Positions 9,228 through 17,848 of a stretch of DNA of 64,000 bases are shown here, piece after piece; the stretch's first letter is position 1, and each line of letters opens with the position of its first letter. The stretch is from Flavobacterium sp. N1736 (GTDB lineage Bacteria; Bacteroidota; Bacteroidia; Flavobacteriales; Flavobacteriaceae). The translations under genes and the position numbers were made by a program. A model generated the notes under the pieces. It saw nothing but the letters and a program-made list of their open reading frames with translations, was not told the DNA's origin and ran no database searches. The stretch covers positions 3,534,001-3,598,000 of the forward strand of contig NZ_CP109994.1 of NCBI RefSeq assembly GCF_025947065.1. Direction: 5' to 3'.

Positions 9228-9311
9228 GAACTAAATCAATGCAAAGCTTCAAATGAAAATCGGAATGGTTTTTGGAACGCTTTTCAGACATCTCCAGAAA
9301 CAAAAAACAGA

Positions 9312-11105
9312 ATGCAAAAACCGTCTTTAGAACTTCAAATACAAACCTTGCCGGACAATCCCGGCGTGTACCAATATTATGATAAAGACGATAAAATATT
9401 GTATGTTGGCAAAGCCAAAAATCTAAAAAAAAGAGTTTCTTCTTATTTCAATAAAATTCACGATACAAGAAAAACGAATGTTTTGGTTCGAAAAATCGTA
9501 ACCATCAAACATATCGTCGTTCCTACTGAAACCGATGCTCTTTTATTAGAAAACAATTTAATCAAAACGCTTCAGCCGCGTTATAACGTATTGTTGCGCG
9601 ATGACAAAAGTTATCCGTGGATTTGTATTAAAAAAGAACCTTTTTCGAGAATATTTTTAACCCGAAGAATGGTTAAAGACGGCTCAGAATATTTTGGTCC
9701 GTATACCAATTTCAAAATGGTACATACAATTTTAGATTTAATCAAAGAATTGTATCCGTTACGAACCTGCAATTACGATTTAAGTCAGTCGAATATTAAT
9801 TCGGGCAAATTTAAAGTTTGCCTCGAATATCATATTGGCAATTGCAAAGGTCCGTGCGAAGGTCATGAATCGTTTGAAAATTACCAAAGACAAATCGATG
9901 CTATTCGCGAAATCCTGAAAGGAAATTTCAAGGAAAGCATGAAAGATTTTAAGCGTTTAATGAATGATTATGCGCAGAATCTACATTTTGAAGAAGCGCA
10001 AAAAATCAAGGAAAAAATAGAAATACTTGAGAATTACCAATCAAGGTCTACGATTGTAAATCCGAAAATTACCAATATTGATGTTTTCTCGATTGTATCC
10101 GATGAAAGTGCGGCTTATGTGAACTTTTTACAAATTTCGCACGGATCGATTATTCGTTCCCACACGATGGAAATCAAGAAAAAACTGGATGAAACTGATG
10201 AAGAATTATTGGAACTTGCGATTGTAGAACTTCGCGAACGTTTTAATTTATTATCAAAAGAAGTTATAGTTCCGTTTGAAATTGATTTGGGAGAAAAAAT
10301 CAAAACAACCGTTCCGCAGTTGGGAGATAAAAAGCAAATTCTGGATTTATCGATTCGAAATGCTAAGTTTTACAGAATTGAGCAACTGAAACAATTGCAA
10401 ATTGTAGATCCTGACCGACATGTAAATCGCATTATGGCGCAAATGCAAAAAGATTTGCGTTTGCCTGTTGAACCGCGTCATATTGAATGTTTTGATAACT
10501 CGAATATTCAGGGAACAAATCCCGTTGCTGCCTGCGTGGTTTTTAAAGACGGAAAAGCGAGCAAAAAAGATTATCGCCATTTTAATGTAAAAACCGTTGA
10601 AGGTCCTGATGATTTTGCTTCGATGACAGAAATTGTGTATCGCCGTTACAAAAGATTACTGGATGAAAATGAACCGCTTCCGCAATTAATTATTATTGAT
10701 GGTGGAAAAGGACAATTATCTGCAGCCTTAAAAAGTATTGATGATTTAGGTTTAAGAGGTAAAATTGCGATTATTGGAATTGCAAAACGTCTCGAAGAAT
10801 TATTTTATCCCGGAGATTCGATTCCGTTATATCTTGATAAAAAATCTGAAACCTTAAAAGTAATTCAGCAATTACGAAACGAAGCGCACCGATTCGGTAT
10901 TACATTTCATCGTGATAAACGTAGCAAAGCAGCACTTAATTCGTCTGTAGAAAGTATTCCCGGAATTGGCGAAAAAACCATGCTTACGTTAATACAACAT
11001 TTCAAGAGTGTTAAAAGATTAAAATTGGCTACCGAAAAAGAAATATCTGATGTTGTAGGAGTATCAAAAGCCAAAAAAATTGTCGACTTTTACAAAACCA
11101 ACTAG
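9312..11105 (+). CDS. uvrC: Excinuclease ABC subunit C
   Basis: 597 residues from the ATG at 9312. An in-frame TTG at 9225 would add 29 residues not typical of UvrC and overlaps a promoter-like box. UvrC makes both incisions in nucleotide excision repair. The GIY-YIG nuclease domain (about 8-90) shows PGVYQYYDKDDKILYVGKAKNL. A UVR motif lies near 200-235 (HFEEAQKIKEKIEILENYQ). The RNase H-like nuclease half contains ECFDNSNIQGTNPVAACVVF and IIIDGGKGQL, and C-terminal helix-hairpin-helix motifs end the protein (SIPGIGEKTMLTLIQHF). The patatin gene begins 9 bp downstream. Confidence 0.96.
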   Translation: MQKPSLELQIQTLPDNPGVYQYYDKDDKILYVGKAKNLKKRVSSYFNKIHDTRKTNVLVRKIVTIKHIVVPTETDALLLENNLIKTLQPRYNVLLRDDKSYPWICIKKEPFSRIFLTRRMVKDGSEYFGPYTNFKMVHTILDLIKELYPLRTCNYDLSQSNINSGKFKVCLEYHIGNCKGPCEGHESFENYQRQIDAIREILKGNFKESMKDFKRLMNDYAQNLHFEEAQKIKEKIEILENYQSRSTIVNPKITNIDVFSIVSDESAAYVNFLQISHGSIIRSHTMEIKKKLDETDEELLELAIVELRERFNLLSKEVIVPFEIDLGEKIKTTVPQLGDKKQILDLSIRNAKFYRIEQLKQLQIVDPDRHVNRIMAQMQKDLRLPVEPRHIECFDNSNIQGTNPVAACVVFKDGKASKKDYRHFNVKTVEGPDDFASMTEIVYRRYKRLLDENEPLPQLIIIDGGKGQLSAALKSIDDLGLRGKIAIIGIAKRLEELFYPGDSIPLYLDKKSETLKVIQQLRNEAHRFGITFHRDKRSKAALNSSVESIPGIGEKTMLTLIQHFKSVKRLKLATEKEISDVVGVSKAKKIVDFYKTN

Positions 11106-11114
11106 TTATTTCTT

Positions 11115-13469
11115 ATGTGCCTAATCCAGCTGTCCATTTCAAATACTCGATCAAAACGATTTTTTTCTACTTCAGGAAAAGGAGCTTCTAAAGTCGCTCT
11201 TTTTTTGCAGGAAAAAATATCATTTTGCTACTCGCAGTTTTCCATTTCCATCTGGGGCATACAGTTGGCATTTTTGGCGATCCTGTTTTTCAATTCGCAG
11301 CAAACATTTTCTCAGGCACAAAAACAAGACAGCGTAAAAAGACCCAAAATTGGTTTGGTTTTAAGCGGCGGCGGTGCCAAAGGTTTTGCACATATTGGGG
11401 TTTTAAAAGTGCTTGAAGAAGCCGGAATAAAAATCGATTATATTGGCGGAACCAGTATGGGATCTATCATTGGCGGACTTTATGCTTCTGGTTATAATGC
11501 ATCTCAAATTGATTCTATTTTTAAGAAAACTAATTTTGACGAATTGATAAACGATTATATTCCACGTTCATCAAAAAACTTTTACGGTAAAAAAAATGAT
11601 GAATTATATGCCATCGTTTTACCGTTTAGCAAATTCAGAGTCGGAATTCCTGAGGCACTTTCAAAAGGAATGTACAATTATAATTTATTGAGCAGTCTGA
11701 CTAGAAATGTACGACATGTTCGTGATTTTAATAAATTACCAATTCCGTTTTTGTGTATCGGAACAAATATCGAAACCGGCGAGGAAGTTTTATTAAATAA
11801 AGGAAATCTTGTTCAGGCAATGATGGCGAGTGCAGCATTTCCTTCCCTGTTTACTCCGGTTGAAATTGACGGAAAATTATTGGTTGATGGCGGCGTTGTC
11901 AATAATTATCCAATAAAAGAAGTTCGTGATCTTGGCGCAGATATTATCATTGGCGTTGATGTGCAGGATGATTTACTGAATCGTAAAAGCCTCAAAAATG
12001 CTACGCGAATATTGGTTCAAATCACCAATCTACAGTCGATCGACAAAATGAAAAACAAAATAAAAGATACGGATGTTTACATAAAACCGGACATTCGTGA
12101 TTATGGCGTAATTTCATTTGATAAAGGAGAAGAAATTATCAGAAAAGGGGAAGAAGCAGCTTTTGCGGTTTATGAAAAAATTAAAACGTTGACAGACGAA
12201 ACTACTTTTTATAAAAAACCAAAGCTAAAAGTAAGTTCTGATACTATTGAAATCAATAAAATAAACAGCGATAAATTAGATAATTACACCAAAGAATATA
12301 TTCGCGGAAAACTTCGTTTTAAACCGGGAAGCACGATAACATACGATGATTTAAAAGCCGGAATGAACAATCTTGATGCAACGCAAAACTTTAGCGCGAT
12401 TTCTTATTGTTTACAGCCAGCAGGAGAACAAGACGATCTGGATTTGGTATTAAAAGAAAATCCAACCCAAACGTATTTAAAACTGGGCTTGCATTATGAC
12501 GGTCTTTATAAAAGTGCGATTTTATTAAATCTAACCCATAAAAAAACATTCTTAAAAAATGATGTTACTTCATTAGATATTATTTTAGGAGATAATTTTA
12601 GATATGATTTGAATTATTATGTTGAAAATGGTTTTAATATCAGCTTTGGATTTCGTTCAAGATTAAATCAGTTTAATCGAAATGTAACCAATAGTTTCAG
12701 CAGTTTAATTACCGAAAGTCCGGGAAGTCTAATTAATGTTGACTTTATGGATGTTACGAATCAGGCGTATTTTCAAACTATTTTTGTACAGAAGTTTTTA
12801 ATGGGCGGCGGACTTGAATACAAATATTTAAAAATAAATTCTCCAACACTTTCAAATGCAGATAATATCATTGAAAAAAGCAATTACTTTAGTGTTTTTG
12901 GATATTTAAAATACGATTCTTTAGACAGCAAAAGCTTTCCGCATTCAGGAGTTTATTTTTCTGCAGATGTTCAAACGTATTTAGCTTCGTCAGATTACAC
13001 TCAAAAATTTAAACCTTTTTCTACAGCAAAAGCTGAAATTGCATTTGTTGACAGACTTTTCAAAAAAGCTACTTTTAAAATCGAAGCCGATGCCGGATTT
13101 AATATTGGCAGCGACAGCGTTCCGTTTTTCGATTATATATTGGGTGGATACGGCTATAACAAAATAAATAATTTTAATTATTTCTATGGATACGATTTTT
13201 TAAGTATCGCAGGAAACAGTTACATCAAAACTGCTTTGACGCTTGATTATGAAATATTCAAAAAAAATCACGTGAATGTTTCTGCTAATTATGCCAATTT
13301 GGGCGATGATATTTTTTCTACCGTAGATTGGTTATCGATGCCTAAATACTCCGGTTATGCAATAGGTTACGGATTAGAAACTATTATTGGACCAATCGAA
13401 GTTAAACATTCATGGTCGCCGGAAATGTCAAAAAGTTTTACCTGGTTTAGTATCGGATTTTTGTTTTAA
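11115..13469 (+). CDS. Patatin-like phospholipase with outer-membrane barrel domain
   Basis: Up to 784 residues. The patatin domain has the oxyanion loop SGGGAKGFAHIG near 83, the nucleophile elbow GGTSMGS near 112, and the catalytic Asp in LLVDGGVVNNYP near 256. A POTRA-like segment (about 380-445) and a C-terminal D15/BamA-like surface-antigen barrel follow. It resembles PlpD-type phospholipases exported by their own barrel. The ATG at 11115 gives an unusually long stretch (about 45 residues) before the hydrophobic signal segment ending QQTFSQ. No other ATG is available, so a TTG around 11206 (LQEKISF...) is an alternative start. It is likely cotranscribed with uvrC. Confidence 0.88.
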   Translation: MCLIQLSISNTRSKRFFSTSGKGASKVALFLQEKISFCYSQFSISIWGIQLAFLAILFFNSQQTFSQAQKQDSVKRPKIGLVLSGGGAKGFAHIGVLKVLEEAGIKIDYIGGTSMGSIIGGLYASGYNASQIDSIFKKTNFDELINDYIPRSSKNFYGKKNDELYAIVLPFSKFRVGIPEALSKGMYNYNLLSSLTRNVRHVRDFNKLPIPFLCIGTNIETGEEVLLNKGNLVQAMMASAAFPSLFTPVEIDGKLLVDGGVVNNYPIKEVRDLGADIIIGVDVQDDLLNRKSLKNATRILVQITNLQSIDKMKNKIKDTDVYIKPDIRDYGVISFDKGEEIIRKGEEAAFAVYEKIKTLTDETTFYKKPKLKVSSDTIEINKINSDKLDNYTKEYIRGKLRFKPGSTITYDDLKAGMNNLDATQNFSAISYCLQPAGEQDDLDLVLKENPTQTYLKLGLHYDGLYKSAILLNLTHKKTFLKNDVTSLDIILGDNFRYDLNYYVENGFNISFGFRSRLNQFNRNVTNSFSSLITESPGSLINVDFMDVTNQAYFQTIFVQKFLMGGGLEYKYLKINSPTLSNADNIIEKSNYFSVFGYLKYDSLDSKSFPHSGVYFSADVQTYLASSDYTQKFKPFSTAKAEIAFVDRLFKKATFKIEADAGFNIGSDSVPFFDYILGGYGYNKINNFNYFYGYDFLSIAGNSYIKTALTLDYEIFKKNHVNVSANYANLGDDIFSTVDWLSMPKYSGYAIGYGLETIIGPIEVKHSWSPEMSKSFTWFSIGFLF

Positions 13470-13791
13470 TACAAATCCTGCTTTTTTATTTTAGTTCATA
13501 AAAAATTGAATTATTTTGTTACTATATCGTTGTAATGTCATTTTTTTTAGATTAATTTGCGGTTATAAATGATATGATTTATAATTTAAATCAATAAAAA
13601 TTACGACATTTGTTATAATGAAAACAAAATGGACAGGTTTATTAGAATATCTTCAATTCCTCATCAAGAGAAATCCTGAGTGAAACCATCGAATTGAGAT
13701 GATTAGTCAATAATAAATTGATCTGATTATCTGTTCAAACAATTCACCTTTTTCGAATTATCTAATTTACAAATTATCTAATTGAAAAGCC
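13470..13791 (+). promoter_or_regulatory. Leader region of hmgA with short ORF
   Basis: 320 bp without a long ORF. It is AT-rich. It contains a 21-codon ORF at 13618-13683 (starts MKTKWTGLL, ends RNPE) and, next to the hmgA start (13753-13785), ATTATCTAATT words of the family that also brackets the ORF at 15166. No TAnnTTTG box was clear. The leader is long enough for post-transcriptional control, but none is demonstrated. Confidence 0.35.
13618..13683 (+). CDS. Possible 21-residue leader ORF
   Basis: ATG at 13618 to TGA at 13683, 21 codons, starting MKTKWTGLL and ending RNPE. No match is recognised. It sits 108 bp ahead of hmgA. It has only one Phe and one Tyr, so a classic aromatic attenuator peptide is not obvious. 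Whether it is translated is unknown. Confidence 0.25.
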   Translation: MKTKWTGLLEYLQFLIKRNPE

Positions 13792-14949
13792 ATGCCATTA
13801 TATCATAAACTTGGAGAATTTCCTCAAAAAAGACACACACAATTCGAAAAACCGAACGGAGGTTTTTATTACGAACAATTGTTTGGAACAGAAGGTTTTC
13901 ACGGACATTCGTCATTATCGTATCATGTTCACAGACCAACTCAGGTTAAGGAAATTTTAAATTCCTATTCCGTTGAACCAAAAATTGCAATCGGAAAAAA
14001 CATAAAATCATTACTTTTTAAAGGTTTTGAATTAAAGCCTGAAAACGATTTTCTAGACAGCCGCAAAGCTTTGTTGGTCAATAAAGACTGCATCATTGGA
14101 TTGGCTGCTCCAAAAGAATCACTTAGAAATTATTTCTACAAAAATGCCGATGCCGATGAAATGCTTTTCATCCATAAAGGAAAAGGAAAATTAAGAACCA
14201 TGCTTGGAAATATTCCATTTGAATATGGCGATTACCTAATTATTCCACGAGGCATTATTTACCAAATAGAATTTGAGACTACAGAAAACCGACTTTTTTA
14301 TGTTGAATCTCATTCTCCTTTTTATACTCCAAAACGTTATAAAAACCAATCAGGTCAGCATTTAGAACATTCGCCATTTTGCGAACGCGATTTTATTTTG
14401 CCAAATGAATTGGAAACGCATGACGAAAAAGGTGATTTTTTAATTAAAATCAAAAAAGAAGGCATGATTCACGAAGTGGTTTATGCAACTCATCCTTTTG
14501 ATGTTGTGGGTTGGGACGGATATAATTTCCCATACGGATTTTCAATTCATAATTTCGAACCTATAACGGGGCGTGTTCACCAACCGCCACCGGTACATCA
14601 AACATTTGAAACGGCTACTTTTGTCGTTTGTTCATTCTGCCCGAGACTTTACGATTATCATCCAAAAGCAATTCCGGCGCCATACAATCACAGCAATATA
14701 GATTCTGACGAAGTTTTGTATTATGTTGATGGCGATTTTATGAGCCGTAATAATATCGAGCAGGGTCACATTACTTTACATCCAAAAGGAATTCCGCATG
14801 GTCCCGCACCAGGCGCCATGGAACGCAGTATTGGTCATAAAGAAACCCAGGAATTAGCTGTTATGGTTGATACTTTTCATCCATTAATGGTTACAGAAGA
14901 AGCAATGGGATTAGATGATGGGCAATACTATAAGTCCTGGACGGAATAA
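13792..14949 (+). CDS. hmgA: Homogentisate 1,2-dioxygenase
   Basis: 385 residues of the bicupin HmgA family. It opens the homogentisate ring to maleylacetoacetate in tyrosine catabolism, using Fe(II). The N-terminus (PLYHKLGEFPQKRHTQF) and the FYYEQLFGTEGFHGHSSLSYH segment are typical of the shorter Bacteroidota/Gram-positive type. Candidate iron ligands are in the second cupin: the His of PPPVHQTFET near 268 and the later HPKGIPHGPAPGAME motif. hppD, which makes its substrate, lies downstream, with an S23-type ORF between them. Confidence 0.95.
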   Translation: MPLYHKLGEFPQKRHTQFEKPNGGFYYEQLFGTEGFHGHSSLSYHVHRPTQVKEILNSYSVEPKIAIGKNIKSLLFKGFELKPENDFLDSRKALLVNKDCIIGLAAPKESLRNYFYKNADADEMLFIHKGKGKLRTMLGNIPFEYGDYLIIPRGIIYQIEFETTENRLFYVESHSPFYTPKRYKNQSGQHLEHSPFCERDFILPNELETHDEKGDFLIKIKKEGMIHEVVYATHPFDVVGWDGYNFPYGFSIHNFEPITGRVHQPPPVHQTFETATFVVCSFCPRLYDYHPKAIPAPYNHSNIDSDEVLYYVDGDFMSRNNIEQGHITLHPKGIPHGPAPGAMERSIGHKETQELAVMVDTFHPLMVTEEAMGLDDGQYYKSWTE

Positions 14950-15165
14950 TAATTAGATAATGTGTCAATTAGAAAATTAGATAATGTTCCGAAAACGCAT
15001 AGAATTAGATAATGTGCCAATTTGATAATTAGAGAATTTTCTTGAAACCGCATAAATTAGTTAATGCGACATTTATAATCAGATTTCATTTATTAATTTG
15101 TAAATTTAAACCTACAACATAATAATTATCTCATTATCAAATTTTCTAATTCTCTAATTAAAAAA
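14950..15165. repeat. ATTAGATAAT word-repeat region
   Basis: A gap of 216 bp filled with copies of AATTAGATAATGTG-type words (about 14952-15065) and their complements (ATTATCTCATTATC and AATTCTCTAATT at 15124-15159). The last part forms the left arm of the inverted repeat that brackets the next ORF. Confidence 0.75.
15124..15159 (+). repeat. Left 36-bp arm of inverted repeat around the S23 ORF
   Basis: The 36-bp segment begins AATTATCTCATTATC and ends TCTCTAATT. Its reverse complement matches 15524-15559 at 32 of 36 positions by direct comparison. It ends 6 bp before the ORF start. Confidence 0.85.
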
Positions 15166-15525
15166 ATGACTTTTAACGAAAAATATAAGGACAACGCTCT
15201 TTTAATAAAAACATTCAATTTCGCATTAAACATAATTGATTACACTAATGAACTTCAAAATCAAAAGAAATTCGTAATTGCAAATCAGTTATTAAAAAGT
15301 GGAACATCAATTGGAGCAAATTCAAAAGAATCACAAAACGCAGAAAGCAAAGCAGATTTTATTCATAAATTAAAAATTGCAATTAAAGAAGCAGACGAAA
15401 CAGAATATTGGTTGTTTTTATGCGATGCACATAGCGAATATCCAAAGTGTAGTCGTTTATTAAATGATCTCTCAGAAATTTTAAAAATTTTAAACAAAAT
15501 AATATCAACATCAAAAATGAAATAA
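15166..15525 (+). CDS. Four-helix-bundle protein, S23/23S-rRNA-intervening-sequence family
   Basis: 119 residues, all helical, with the family hallmark GTSIGANSKESQNAESKADFI and the following helix KLKIAIKEADETEYWL. These proteins were first seen inside intervening sequences of 23S rRNA genes and are related to the diversity-generating-retroelement accessory protein Avd. They are basic four-helix bundles that probably bind nucleic acid. Here the ORF lies between hmgA and hppD, has no link to tyrosine metabolism, and is bracketed by 36-bp inverted repeats (15124-15159 and 15524-15559) that would fold its RNA into a long stem. Confidence 0.85.
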   Translation: MTFNEKYKDNALLIKTFNFALNIIDYTNELQNQKKFVIANQLLKSGTSIGANSKESQNAESKADFIHKLKIAIKEADETEYWLFLCDAHSEYPKCSRLLNDLSEILKILNKIISTSKMK

Positions 15526-15559
15526 TTAGATAATTAGAAAATGTGTCAATGAGATAATT
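15524..15559 (+). repeat. Right 36-bp arm of inverted repeat around the S23 ORF
   Basis: Begins AATTAGATAATTAG and ends AATGAGATAATT. It overlaps the stop codon of the S23 ORF by 2 bp. It is the complement of 15124-15159 with four mismatches. A further complementary word block at 15576-15612 gives a second possible pairing partner. Confidence 0.85.
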
Positions 15560-15618
15560 TTTTATCGCAACGCACATTATCTAATTTTCTAATTGACACA
15601 TTTTCTAATTAAAACATT

Positions 15619-16779
15619 ATGTCAAAAGAAGTAAAATCAGTAGAATACGGTCTAGAAAAAATCTTTGAAGGAGCACAGGATTTCCTTCCTTTATTAGGAA
15701 CCGATTATGTAGAATTCTACGTAGGAAACGCAAAACAATCTGCACATTATTATAAAACCGCTTTTGGATATCAGTCATTAGCTTATGCAGGATTAGAAAC
15801 CGGAGTTAGAGACAAAGCTTCTTATGTTTTGAAACAAGACAAAATCAGAATTGTTTTAACAACGCCATTAACGCAGGATTCACCAATTCACGCCCATCTT
15901 CAAAAACATGGCGACGGTGTAAAAGTTGCAGCGCTTTGGGTTGAAGATGCAAGAAGCGCTTATGAAGAAACTATGAAACGCGGTGCACGTTCTTTTATGG
16001 AACCAACGGTTGAAAGTGACGAATTTGGCGAAGTAGTTCGTTCGGGAATTTATACTTACGGAGAAACAGTTCACATTTTTGTAGAAAGAAAAAATTACAA
16101 CGGAGTTTTCCTTCCAGGTTATAAAGAATGGAAATCAGATTATAATCCCGAACCAACAGGATTAAAATATATCGATCACATGGTTGGAAATGTGGGTTGG
16201 AACGAAATGAATACCTGGGTAAAATTCTATGAAGAAGTTATGGGATTTGTAAATTTCCTTTCTTTTGATGACAAACAAATTACCACAGAATATTCGGCTT
16301 TGATGAGTAAAGTAATGTCTAACGGAAACGGAAGAATTAAATTTCCAATTAATGAACCGGCAGAAGGAAAGAAAAAATCTCAAATTGAAGAATATTTGGA
16401 TTTCTACGGCGGTCCCGGAATTCAGCATATTGCAATTGCAACAGATGATATTATCAAAACAGTTTCGCAACTGAAAGCACGTGGTGTTGAATTTTTATCT
16501 GCTCCACCACATACTTATTACCAGGCAATTCCTGAAAGATTAGGTGTTCATATGGGCATGATGAAAGAAGATATCAACGAAATTGAGAAACTAGCTATTA
16601 TGGTCGATGCCGATGAAGATGGTTATTTATTACAAATATTTACAAAGCCTGTTCAGGACAGACCAACATTATTTTTCGAAATTATTCAAAGAATGGGTGC
16701 AAAAGGATTCGGCGCAGGAAACTTTAAAGCACTTTTTGAGTCGATTGAGAGAGAACAAGAATTGAGAGGAACTTTGTAA
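15619..16779 (+). CDS. hppD: 4-Hydroxyphenylpyruvate dioxygenase
   Basis: 386 residues with two vicinal-oxygen-chelate domains. It converts 4-hydroxyphenylpyruvate to homogentisate with Fe(II) and O2. Iron ligands are readable in the C-terminal half: His in YIDHMVGNV near 187, His in GIQHIAIATDDI near 270, and Glu in LFFEIIQRMG near 353. The C-terminal KGFGAGNFKALFESIEREQ is the conserved gating helix of the family. It is placed with hmgA for tyrosine degradation, though the S23 element now lies between them. Confidence 0.96.
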   Translation: MSKEVKSVEYGLEKIFEGAQDFLPLLGTDYVEFYVGNAKQSAHYYKTAFGYQSLAYAGLETGVRDKASYVLKQDKIRIVLTTPLTQDSPIHAHLQKHGDGVKVAALWVEDARSAYEETMKRGARSFMEPTVESDEFGEVVRSGIYTYGETVHIFVERKNYNGVFLPGYKEWKSDYNPEPTGLKYIDHMVGNVGWNEMNTWVKFYEEVMGFVNFLSFDDKQITTEYSALMSKVMSNGNGRIKFPINEPAEGKKKSQIEEYLDFYGGPGIQHIAIATDDIIKTVSQLKARGVEFLSAPPHTYYQAIPERLGVHMGMMKEDINEIEKLAIMVDADEDGYLLQIFTKPVQDRPTLFFEIIQRMGAKGFGAGNFKALFESIEREQELRGTL

Positions 16780-16866
16780 AATCGCATTATTTTTACATTA
16801 AATCGAAAAATTCGCTATAAAACGATGCTTTTAATGCAAATGTTATGTTAAACTTACTTTTTGCTA

Positions 16867-16896
16867 TTTGTTTTTTGAACTTTGTATCTATCTTTG
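16867..16896 (+). promoter_or_regulatory. Promoter TTTG-N18-TATCTTTG
   Basis: TTTG at 16867-16870, an 18-bp spacer and TATCTTTG at 16889-16896 match the Bacteroidota -33/-7 pattern well. There is no ORF start within 180 bp downstream. The predicted start near 16902 leads into a terminator at 16981, so this promoter probably serves a small RNA. Confidence 0.7.
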
Positions 16897-16901
16897 CACT
16901 C

Positions 16902-17011
16902 GCAAATCAGAAAGGGGTGGTTTCCTTTCGAATTGATATAAATTTCATAATTTATAGTTTTTTGGTTAGTTAATAGCATAAAAACTCAGTCATTTTTGAC
17001 TGAGTTTTTTT
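16902..17011 (+). ncRNA. Candidate small RNA with own promoter and terminator
   Basis: About 110 nt between a good promoter and a strong intrinsic terminator. It contains a GAAAGG/CCTTTC hairpin (16910-16929) and an ATAAATT/AATTTAT hairpin (16938-16955), followed by the 12-bp terminator stem. No coding frame is evident. It could be an independent sRNA or a leader of the gene at 17078, although the terminator would then end most transcripts before that gene. Conservation (for example against the Flavo-1 RNA family) was not tested. Confidence 0.5.
16981..17011 (+). terminator. Intrinsic terminator
   Basis: Perfect 12-bp stem AAAACTCAGTCA / TGACTGAGTTTT with a TTTT loop, followed by a T run. 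Confidence 0.9.
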
Positions 17012-17077
17012 GTTTTGGTACATTTGGAATAGAATTTGCATTTATTTATCTTTATATAAAAATGTAAATATTGTACT

Positions 17078-17848
17078 ATGAAAAAATTAGTCCTCATCAT
17101 ATTCGCCCTTACCGTTCTCAGTTTCGACAGCCAGAAAGAAGACGCCTTCGACACAGGAGAATATTTTAAATTTAGAATTCACTACGGAATCGTAAATGCC
17201 GGTTATGCAACACTTGAAGTTAAAGATGCTACAATAAATAATAAAAAAGTGTTTCATGCTGTAGGTAAAGGATATACAACCGGAATGTCTAAATTTTTCT
17301 TTAAAGTTGAAGATTTATACGAAAGCTATTTTGACAAACAATCCGGAGAACCCTATCGTTATGTTCGAAAAATTGATGAAGGCGGTTATACCAAAAATCA
17401 GGAAGGTATTTTTAATCAGGATGAAAACAGAATATTAGTAAAAGATTACAAACGAAAAACAGAAAAAACAATTCTACTTACTGATAATGTACAAGATATT
17501 GTTTCGTCTTTTTATTATTTGCGAAATCATCCCAACATCGATAAATTAAAATCGGGAGAATCTATTTCTATCGACATGTTTTTTGATGAAGAAATCACAA
17601 AATTTAAGTTAAAATATATAGGTCGTCAGGATATTACAACTAAATTTGGAACCGTTTCTACGATGGTCTTTAAACCATTGGTACAAACAGGAAGAGTTTT
17701 TAAGGAAAAAGAAAGCTTAACACTCTGGATTACAGACGACAATAACAAAGTTCCGGTTAGAATAAAAGCAGATCTTGCAGTAGGATCGCTCAAAGCGGAT
17801 CTTGACGAATACAAAGGATTAAAAAATCCATTTAAAGTAAAAAAATAA
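17078..17848 (+). CDS. DUF3108 domain protein, exported
   Basis: 256 residues with an N-terminal hydrophobic leader (KKLVLIIFALTVLSF), then a DUF3108 domain: GEYFKFRIHYGIVNAGYATLEV near 27-48 and RYVRKIDEGGYTK near 100. The function of DUF3108 is unknown, and an envelope location is likely from the leader. Its stop overlaps the start of the next gene (TAATG), so it is translationally coupled to the tryptophan dioxygenase-like gene and probably cotranscribed with it. Confidence 0.8.
   Translation: MKKLVLIIFALTVLSFDSQKEDAFDTGEYFKFRIHYGIVNAGYATLEVKDATINNKKVFHAVGKGYTTGMSKFFFKVEDLYESYFDKQSGEPYRYVRKIDEGGYTKNQEGIFNQDENRILVKDYKRKTEKTILLTDNVQDIVSSFYYLRNHPNIDKLKSGESISIDMFFDEEITKFKLKYIGRQDITTKFGTVSTMVFKPLVQTGRVFKEKESLTLWITDDNNKVPVRIKADLAVGSLKADLDEYKGLKNPFKVKK

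Noticed and set aside
9225..9311. TTG start for uvrC
   Set aside because: The added residues do not look like UvrC and the codon lies within a TAAATTTG promoter box.
14950..15618. Regularly spaced ATTAGATAAT words as a CRISPR array
   Set aside because: The words are irregular in spacing, occur as complements, have no constant spacer length, and no cas genes are nearby.
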